A stretch of 64,000 bases of DNA from Enterobacter sp. Cy-643. GTDB taxonomy: Bacteria; Pseudomonadota; Gammaproteobacteria; Enterobacterales; Enterobacteriaceae. Within the stretch, counting starts at the first letter, position 1; every line of letters begins with the position of its first letter. The position numbers and the translations under genes were made by a program. The DNA lies in the NCBI RefSeq assembly GCF_011752815.1, contig NZ_VWWV01000002.1, positions 124,001 to 188,000 on the forward strand. Direction: 5' to 3'. Positions 57,535 through 64,000 of the stretch are shown here, one piece after another. Under the pieces are notes generated by a model. The model made no database searches, had not been told where the DNA came from, and saw only the letters and a list, made by a program, of their open reading frames with translations.

Positions 57535-58488
57535 TCAAAAACGAACCAGTGCAGAGCCCCAGGTGAAGCCACCACCGAACGCTTCCAGCAGCACCAACTG
57601 ACCGCGTTTAATGCGACCATCGCGCACCGCTTCATCCAGTGCAGCGGGGACGGATGCAGCAGAGGTGTTGCCATGCCTGTCCAGGGTTACAACGACGTTA
57701 TCCATCGGCATCCCAAGCTTTTTCGCCGTCGCGCTGATGATGCGCAGGTTAGCCTGATGCGGTACCAGCCAGTCGAGCGCGGTGCGGTCGAGGTTATTCG
57801 CAGCCAGGGTTTCGTCGACGATATGAGCCAGCTCGGTCACCGCGACTTTAAACACTTCGTTCCCGGCCATCGTCAGGTGAACTGAATTTTCAGGATTCAC
57901 GCGATCGACATTCGGCAGCGTCAGCAGGTCACCGTAGCTACCGTCTGCGTGCAGATGAGTAGAAATGATGCCCGGCTCTTCAGACGCACCCAGCACAACG
58001 GCACCTGCGCCGTCGCCAAAAATAATGATAGTACTGCGATCTTCAGGATCGCAGGTACGTGCCAGTACATCAGCCCCGATAACCAGCGCATTTTTTACTG
58101 CGCCAGACTTCACGTACTGATCGGCAATGCTTAACGCATAGGTAAAGCCTGCACATGCCGCCGCCACATCAAAGGCCGGGCAGCCTTTAATCCCCAGCAT
58201 CGCCTGAATCTGACAGGCCGCACTTGGGAAAGCGTGCGTGGAAGAGGTTGTCGCCACAACAATCAGGCCGATGTCATTTTTATCAATGCCGGCCATGTCC
58301 AGCGCATGAAGCGCGGCTTCATAACCCATGGTTGAAACGGTTTCATTCGGGCCCGCAATGCGGCGCTCGCGGATGCCTGTACGGGTGACAATCCACTCGT
58401 CAGTCGTATCAACCATTTTTTCCAGGTCAGCGTTAGTACGCACTTGTTCAGGCAGGAAGCTGCCGGTACCAATAATCTTCGTATGCAT
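57535..58488 (-). CDS. fabH: beta-ketoacyl-ACP synthase III
   Basis: 317 residues, the E. coli length. Catalytic Cys112 in [12 protein letters not shown], His244 in VPHQAN and Asn274 in [10 protein letters not shown]. Starts fatty acid synthesis from acetyl-CoA and malonyl-ACP. Six bases from plsX. Confidence 0.97.
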   Translation of the reverse strand: MHTKIIGTGSFLPEQVRTNADLEKMVDTTDEWIVTRTGIRERRIAGPNETVSTMGYEAALHALDMAGIDKNDIGLIVVATTSSTHAFPSAACQIQAMLGIKGCPAFDVAAACAGFTYALSIADQYVKSGAVKNALVIGADVLARTCDPEDRSTIIIFGDGAGAVVLGASEEPGIISTHLHADGSYGDLLTLPNVDRVNPENSVHLTMAGNEVFKVAVTELAHIVDETLAANNLDRTALDWLVPHQANLRIISATAKKLGMPMDNVVVTLDRHGNTSAASVPAALDEAVRDGRIKRGQLVLLEAFGGGFTWGSALVRF

Positions 58489-58494
58489 TTACGC

Positions 58495-59529
58495 TCAGTC
58501 ACTCTTGGGTAATACAGATTCCAGGCGGGCAGCAATTCTGGTTGGAACTTGCCGCCGCACCGCCTGCACTGCCTGTTCAATCGCGACAGCAAACGCTCGC
58601 TGATTGGCCGCACCGTGACTCTTAATCACCGTGCCGCGCAATCCTAACAGACAGGCGCCATTATACTGGTCGGGGTTGAGGTGACTGAATCGCCGTGTCA
58701 GGCGCTTTTGTAGCCACTTCTTCAAAATAATCAGCCACCACGACCTTTTTTTTCCTTCCCCCTGCGATTTGAGCAGTGAAAGGAACATCCTGACAACACC
58801 TTCCATCGTCTTGAGTGTGACGTTGCCGACAAAACCGTCACAGACCAGAACGTCCGTCTTGCCGGTAAGCAATTCGTTGGCCTCAAGGTATCCAATATAG
58901 TTCAGTGAAGGCATTGTTTTTAATAATGCAGAGGCATCGCGGATACTGTCCAGCCCCTTAGTCTCTTCTTCGCCGATATTCAGCAGCGCAACGCGCGGGC
59001 GAGAAATACCCAACACTTCTTCAGCCATCACGGAACCCATGATGGCAAACTGCACCAGCATCGTACTGTCGCAGTCAACGTTGGCGCCGAGATCAAGCAC
59101 CACCGTTTTACCTTTTTGCTGATGAGGTAAGACGGTCATCAACGCCGGGCGCTCTATCCCGTCTATCGGCTTGAGCAGTAATTTCGCAAGCCCCATCAGC
59201 GCACCGGTATTTCCTGCGCTAATACAGGCTTCTGCCCGCCCTTCTTTAACCAGCTCCAGCGCAATGCGCATTGACGATCCTCTGCTGGCGCGGATCGCCT
59301 GAGAAGGTCGGGCATCACTGGCAATAACCGATTCCGCAGGAATAATCTGCAGACGTGAGCGTTGCTCGAAATCAGCTTTGGCAAGTAATGGCGTGATTGC
59401 GTCGGGATTGCCGACTAAAAGAAGATTAAGCGAAGAGTTAGAGTCCAGTGCCTGCAAAGCTGCAGGCACTGTCACGGAAGGACCGAAGTCCCCACCCATG
59501 GCATCTAACGCTAGGGTTAGACGTCTCAA
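58495..59529 (-). CDS. plsX: phosphate acyltransferase PlsX
   Basis: 344 residues; E. coli PlsX is 356, the difference being a shorter tail after [28 protein letters not shown] at the start, [12 protein letters not shown] and [16 protein letters not shown] are the family blocks. Converts acyl-ACP to acyl-phosphate for phospholipid synthesis. It lies 12 bases after rpmF, as in E. coli. Confidence 0.96.
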   Translation of the reverse strand: MRRLTLALDAMGGDFGPSVTVPAALQALDSNSSLNLLLVGNPDAITPLLAKADFEQRSRLQIIPAESVIASDARPSQAIRASRGSSMRIALELVKEGRAEACISAGNTGALMGLAKLLLKPIDGIERPALMTVLPHQQKGKTVVLDLGANVDCDSTMLVQFAIMGSVMAEEVLGISRPRVALLNIGEEETKGLDSIRDASALLKTMPSLNYIGYLEANELLTGKTDVLVCDGFVGNVTLKTMEGVVRMFLSLLKSQGEGKKRSWWLIILKKWLQKRLTRRFSHLNPDQYNGACLLGLRGTVIKSHGAANQRAFAVAIEQAVQAVRRQVPTRIAARLESVLPKSD

Positions 59530-59541
59530 GGTTGCGCCAGA

Positions 59542-59712
59542 TTACTTAGCGATAACCTTACGGCCGCGGTAGAAACCGTCGGCAGTGATGTGGTGACGCA
59601 GATGAGTTTCGCCAGAAACTTTGTCCACGGACAGGGTGGTGGTGGTCAGCGCGTCATGGGAACGACGCATGCCACGTTTGGAACGGGTTGGTTTATTCTG
59701 TTGTACGGCCAT
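59542..59712 (-). CDS. rpmF: 50S ribosomal protein L32
   Basis: 56 residues, basic. It begins [20 protein letters not shown] and ends GRKVIAK, as in E. coli L32 (57 residues). The zinc cysteines found in some L32 proteins are absent, as usual in enterobacteria. It lies 16 bases after yceD, with GGAG before the ATG. Confidence 0.97.
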   Translation of the reverse strand: MAVQQNKPTRSKRGMRRSHDALTTTTLSVDKVSGETHLRHHITADGFYRGRKVIAK

Positions 59713-59728
59713 GGACCTTACTCCTCAA

Positions 59729-60262
<534 letters not shown>

Positions 60263-60325
60263 TTAACTTTGTAACGTCATAGAGTCAAAGAAAAAGGCCT
60301 GGAAACAGCGCCTTTTGCCATTTCT

Positions 60326-60446
60326 ACCCTAAATAGTTTAAGTTGCAGGCAGGCACCCAGCTCACGAATCCCCAGGAGCTTACTAAAGTAAGTGACTGGG
60401 GTGAGTGAGTGCAGGTAACGCCCCTGCGGCTTAAAATATGACGGGT
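60326..60446. repeat. ERIC element (standard length)
   Basis: About 121 bases, ccctaaatag to tatgacgggt, with the hallmark core aatccccaggagcttac and aagtaagtgactggggtgag that correspond to the ERIC1R and ERIC2 primer sites. It lies between divergent yceD and yceF. Same family as 43841-44033 without the insertion. Confidence 0.93.
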
Positions 60447-60517
60447 TTATTCGCACACATTGCGGTGGCACAGTTTAAAATGCCTTCATCCAATTCGCTA
60501 TCTTTAATGAAAAAAAT

Positions 60518-61102
60518 ATGAAACCGATTGTTCTGGCCTCCACCTCCCCGTTCCGCCGCAGCCTGCTTGAAAAGCTCGGACTGTCTTTCATCACCGCGGC
60601 ACCAGAGGTCGATGAGACGCCGCTCGCCGGGGAAGATGCCCGACACTTAGTGACTCGTCTCGCCCAGGCCAAAGCGCAGGCCTTAAAAGCGCGTTTTCCC
60701 CACCATCTTATTATTGGCTCCGATCAGGTTTGCATCCTGAACAACCAGATAGCGGGGAAACCACACACGGAGGAGAATGCCGTACAGCAGCTGTTGCTGG
60801 CCCGGGGCACTATCGTGACCTTTTATACCGGCCTGGCTCTGTATAATTCTGCCAACGGGCAGCTACAAACGCTGTGTGAACCTTTTGATGTTCATTTTCG
60901 TCATTTGACGGAGGATGAAATTCGCCGCTACGTGCAAAAGGAGCAGCCGCTCAACTGTGCCGGGAGTTTTAAAAGCGAAGGATTGGGCATCACGCTGTTT
61001 GAAAGGCTGGAGGGAAAAGATCCGAATACGCTAATCGGACTGCCGCTCATCAGCCTGTGTGAAATGCTGCGCAACGAAGACTGTAACCCGCTGCTGGCGT
61101 AA
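60518..61102 (+). CDS. yceF: Maf-like nucleotide pyrophosphatase YceF
   Basis: 194 residues. Maf motif [15 protein letters not shown] at the start, DETPLAGED, and [16 protein letters not shown] with the catalytic Asp. YceF hydrolyses m7GTP in E. coli. Alone on the plus strand between yceD and rluC. Confidence 0.94.
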   Translation: MKPIVLASTSPFRRSLLEKLGLSFITAAPEVDETPLAGEDARHLVTRLAQAKAQALKARFPHHLIIGSDQVCILNNQIAGKPHTEENAVQQLLLARGTIVTFYTGLALYNSANGQLQTLCEPFDVHFRHLTEDEIRRYVQKEQPLNCAGSFKSEGLGITLFERLEGKDPNTLIGLPLISLCEMLRNEDCNPLLA

Positions 61103-61104
61103 TA

Positions 61105-61132
61105 AAAATGCTCCGTCAAAGCGGAGCATTTT
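61105..61132. terminator. bidirectional terminator between yceF and rluC
   Basis: aaaatgctccg (61105-61115) pairs with cggagcatttt (61122-61132), with A and T runs at the two ends. It lies between convergent genes. Confidence 0.88.
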
Positions 61133-61135
61133 TCT

Positions 61136-62089
61136 TTATTTCGCGTTGCGTAAAACCTGCAGGCAACGCTTTAACTGATTGTCCAGTGGCGCTTCAATGC
61201 GAATCACTTCCCCGGTATTCGGGTGGGTAAACTTCAGCGCTGCAGCATGCAGGAACAGGCGATTGAGCCCGGTGCCCGCAAGCTGCTTATCGAACTCGCG
61301 GTCCCCGTAGCGATCGTCAAAAGCAATGGGGTGCCCTGCGTGCAGAGTATGCACACGAATTTGGTGCGTGCGCCCGGTGACTGGGCTGCAGCGAACCAGA
61401 GTCGCGAACTCGTAGCGCTCTTCCACCTTGAAACGAGTCTCAGAAGGCTTGCCTTCACTATTCACTCTCACGATGCGCTCCCCGCTTTGCAGAATATTTT
61501 TCAGCAGCGGCGCCTGCACGACTTTTACGTGCGACTGCCATTGCCCGCGCACCAGCGCAAGGTAATCCTTCTGCATGCCTTTATCGCGCAGCTGCTCATG
61601 AAGAGAACGCAGCGCAGAGCGTTTTTTAGCAACCAGTAGAACGCCGGACGTATCGCGGTCAAGGCGGTGCACCAGCTCAAGGAAGCGTGCTTCCGGACGC
61701 AGGGCGCGCAGTCCTTCAATCACCCCAAAGCTCAGGCCACTGCCGCCGTGTACCGCCGTACCGGAAGGTTTGTTTAGCACCAGAATGTGGTCGTCTTCAT
61801 AAAGAATGACATCGGTCAGCGCAGCGACTTTTTGCAAATGCGGAGAAACGGCTTCTTCCTCACGCTCGGCAACGCGTACCGGCGGAATGCGCACTTCATC
61901 GCCTGCTTCCAGTTTGTACTCTGGCTTGATGCGTTTTTTATTCACCCGCACTTCGCCTTTACGCACGATGCGATAAATCATGCTTTTTGGCACGCCTTTC
62001 AGGCGAGCGAGCAAAAAGTTGTCGATACGCTGCCCGGCTTCATCGGCCGAAATTGCAACGATTTTTACTGATGGAGTCTCTGTTTTCAT
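61136..62089 (-). CDS. rluC: 23S rRNA pseudouridine synthase RluC
   Basis: 317 residues from ATG 62089 (MKTETPSVKIV); the 55 codons upstream lie in the rne leader and are rejected. S4 RNA-binding domain at about 20-80 (QRIDNFLLARLKGVPKSMIY), then the synthase domain with catalytic Asp in LVHRLDRDTSGVLLVA and the late GRTHQIRVH. Modifies 23S rRNA at U955, U2504 and U2580 in E. coli. Divergent from rne. Confidence 0.96.
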   Translation of the reverse strand: MKTETPSVKIVAISADEAGQRIDNFLLARLKGVPKSMIYRIVRKGEVRVNKKRIKPEYKLEAGDEVRIPPVRVAEREEEAVSPHLQKVAALTDVILYEDDHILVLNKPSGTAVHGGSGLSFGVIEGLRALRPEARFLELVHRLDRDTSGVLLVAKKRSALRSLHEQLRDKGMQKDYLALVRGQWQSHVKVVQAPLLKNILQSGERIVRVNSEGKPSETRFKVEERYEFATLVRCSPVTGRTHQIRVHTLHAGHPIAFDDRYGDREFDKQLAGTGLNRLFLHAAALKFTHPNTGEVIRIEAPLDNQLKRCLQVLRNAK

Positions 62090-62254
62090 GGTCGGCGATT
62101 CTAAATAGCCCTGGCGCATAGCGCCACTCATTTTTATGTGCTTAACTGACAATCTGTTCTGTTTTAAACCGTCCAGACCGCCTTTTCTTATCCCCTTTGT
62201 GGCGAGGTTAAGATAACGGTTAAAAAACTGTAAGAAACAGGACGCTAATAGCAA

Positions 62255-62658
62255 AAGTCATCTTGCTATAACAAGGTTAGCAGTGGAATAATGTTGCGGT
62301 TTTCCGTGTTGAATCTTGTTAGAACAAGAAAGTTTGCGGAATACCCATTTTGCCTGAACGTCCATCCACGCAGCAATGGCGTAAGACGTATTGTACTTTC
62401 AGGCAGTTAGCGGGCTGCGGGTTGCAGCCTGACCGGTAATATGGAATCAACTCTTAAGAAATATTCTAAGGTTATTCCCACGATAATTGCGCTGTATTTC
62501 CGCATGAAATACAGGCAACCGACACTTTGCGCCTCTCAGCAAACGACAACCGTGAGGTTGGCGACACGCGTTTAGTCACGAGGCCATCGGTTCACTCCCG
62601 GTTAGCGTCACCATGCCCGCAGCTCTGTCGCCAATGTAAGAATAATGAGTAAGTTACG
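62255..62658 (+). promoter_or_regulatory. rne promoter and long 5' leader
   Basis: About 570 bases separate the rluC and rne starts. E. coli rne has a 361-base leader whose hairpins let RNase E limit its own synthesis. Here a TATAAC -10-like box occurs at 62266-62271, a stem ggctgc/gcagcc at 62413-62429 and a stem caacc/ggttg at 62547-62560. These are candidates for the autoregulatory hairpins; exact correspondence was not tested. Confidence 0.6.
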
Positions 62659-64000
62659 ATGAAAAGAATGTTAATTAACGCAACTCAGCAAGAAGAGTTG
62701 CGTGTCGCCCTTGTAGATGGGCAACGTCTGTACGATCTGGACATTGAAAGCCCAGGACACGAACAGAAAAAAGCAAACATCTACAAAGGCAAAATCACCC
62801 GTATTGAACCCAGTCTGGAAGCGGCGTTTGTTGATTATGGCGCAGAAAGACACGGTTTCCTTCCTCTGAAAGAGATCGCCCGCGAATACTTCCCTTCGAA
62901 CTACGCTTCCCACGGTCGCCCGAACATTAAAGACGTTCTGCGCGAAGGCCAGGAAGTGATCGTCCAGATTGATAAAGAAGAACGCGGTAACAAAGGCGCA
63001 GCCTTAACCACCTTTATCAGCCTTGCAGGCAGCTATCTGGTTCTGATGCCAAATAACCCTCGCGCCGGTGGCATTTCTCGCCGTATCGAAGGTGATGACC
63101 GTACCGAATTAAAAGAAGCGCTTTCTTCCCTTGAACTGCCGGATGGTATGGGTCTTATCGTACGTACCGCTGGCGTGGGCAAGTCTGCCGAAGCGCTGCA
63201 GTGGGATCTGAGCTTCCGCCTTAAGCACTGGGAAGCCATTCAGAAAGCCGCTGAAAACCGCCCTGCTCCGTTCCTGATTCACCAGGAGAGCAACGTTATC
63301 GTCCGCGCCTTCCGCGACTACCTGCGCCAGGACATCGGCGAAATCCTGATCGACAACCCGAAAGTGCTCGAGCTGGCTCGCCAGCACATCGCTGCCCTGG
63401 GTCGCCCGGATTTCAGCAGCAAAATTAAGCTCTACACCGGTGAAATCCCGTTGTTCAGCCACTACCAGATTGAGTCGCAGATTGAGTCCGCCTTCCAGCG
63501 TGAAGTCCGTCTGCCGTCGGGCGGTTCTATCGTCATTGATACCACCGAAGCCCTGACCGCCATCGACATCAACTCCGCGCGTGCAACCCGCGGCGGCGAT
63601 ATCGAAGAAACCGCCTTCAACACCAACCTTGAAGCGGCCGATGAAATTGCCCGTCAGCTGCGTCTGCGCGACCTTGGCGGCCTGATCGTTATCGACTTCA
63701 TCGATATGACGCCGGTTCGCCACCAGCGCGCAGTTGAAAACCGCCTGCGTGAAGCCGTGCGTCAGGACAGAGCCCGTATCCAGATTAGCCACATTTCACG
63801 TTTCGGCCTGCTGGAAATGTCGCGCCAGCGTCTGAGCCCGTCTCTTGGCGAATCCAGCCATCACGTTTGCCCTCGCTGTAGCGGTACCGGCACCATTCGT
63901 GATAACGAATCCCTGTCGCTCTCCATTCTGCGTCTGATTGAAGAAGAAGCGCTGAAGGAGAACACCAAAGAAGTTCACGCCATCGTGCCTGTGCCGATTG
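62659..64000 (+). CDS. rne: ribonuclease E, 5' part (runs off window)
   Basis: The first 447 codons are present; the gene continues beyond the window. ATG 62659 begins [21 protein letters not shown]1 RNA-binding domain at about 39-119, the 5'-sensor and RNase H-like parts follow, then the DNase I-like catalytic part with metal Asp in AIDINSAR (Asp303) and IVIDFIDM (Asp346), and the zinc-link CPRC (Cys404/407). Essential endonuclease of the degradosome; the membrane-anchor and scaffold half lies outside the window. Confidence 0.98.
   Translation, partial: MKRMLINATQQEELRVALVDGQRLYDLDIESPGHEQKKANIYKGKITRIEPSLEAAFVDYGAERHGFLPLKEIAREYFPSNYASHGRPNIKDVLREGQEVIVQIDKEERGNKGAALTTFISLAGSYLVLMPNNPRAGGISRRIEGDDRTELKEALSSLELPDGMGLIVRTAGVGKSAEALQWDLSFRLKHWEAIQKAAENRPAPFLIHQESNVIVRAFRDYLRQDIGEILIDNPKVLELARQHIAALGRPDFSSKIKLYTGEIPLFSHYQIESQIESAFQREVRLPSGGSIVIDTTEALTAIDINSARATRGGDIEETAFNTNLEAADEIARQLRLRDLGGLIVIDFIDMTPVRHQRAVENRLREAVRQDRARIQISHISRFGLLEMSRQRLSPSLGESSHHVCPRCSGTGTIRDNESLSLSILRLIEEEALKENTKEVHAIVPVPI

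Overview
The window is chromosomal DNA of an enterobacterium. The gene content, order and protein sequences follow the Escherichia coli pepT-potABCD-cobB-nagK-lolEDC-ycfT-mfd-ldtC-bhsA-comR-ycfJ-ndh-ycfP-nagZ-thiK-lpoB-ycfL-hinT-ptsG-ycfH-holB-tmk-mltG-pabC-fabF-acpP-fabG-fabD-fabH-plsX-rpmF-yceD-yceF-rluC-rne backbone almost exactly. GC-rich housekeeping genes, ERIC repeats, and melibiose and aerobactin loci in the chromosome fit the Enterobacter/Cedecea/Lelliottia neighbourhood. Genus is an inference and species cannot be read from this.

Region 1 (about 1-8035) is accessory. It starts with the 3' part of an MscS-type channel gene, followed by two small unknown genes. A roughly 1 kb AT-rich stretch with broken coding remnants comes next, then a SIR2 + HerA gene pair (a known anti-phage module) with a small helical protein gene downstream. 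It ends with an HExxH metallopeptidase and an overlapping lipoprotein gene, read as a T6SS-type effector/immunity pair, plus a decayed second copy of the immunity gene. No integrase, tRNA or insertion sequence borders it.

Region 2 (8036-24087) holds peptidase T, the spermidine/putrescine importer PotABCD, a 58-bp tandem array, the sirtuin deacylase CobB, N-acetylglucosamine kinase, the LolCDE lipoprotein exporter, the membrane acyltransferase-like YcfT, and a melibiose cluster (melB, melA, divergent melR) inserted between ycfT and mfd. MelB has Asn at position 55 in place of the cation-site Asp of the E. coli and Salmonella proteins.

Region 3 (24204-30020) carries mfd, the L,D-transpeptidase ldtC, and the divergent bhsA/comR stress pair. 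Region 4 (30049-41537) is an 11.5-kb iron block placed precisely between comR and ycfJ. It has a siderophore-interacting reductase and a ShiF-like exporter reading left, and iucABCD-iutA plus a Gfo/Idh/MocA-type oxidoreductase reading right, with a strong Fur box in the divergent promoter.

Region 5 (41583-64000) is backbone: ycfJ, ndh (with a perfect FNR site), cell-wall recycling and lipoprotein genes, hinT, ptsG (conserved SgrS, Mlc and CRP targets), the DNA-replication and dTMP genes, the fatty-acid/phospholipid fab-plsX cluster, yceF, rluC and the first 447 codons of rne. fhuE, which lies between hinT and ptsG in E. coli, is absent. Two ERIC elements flank this block, one of them enlarged.
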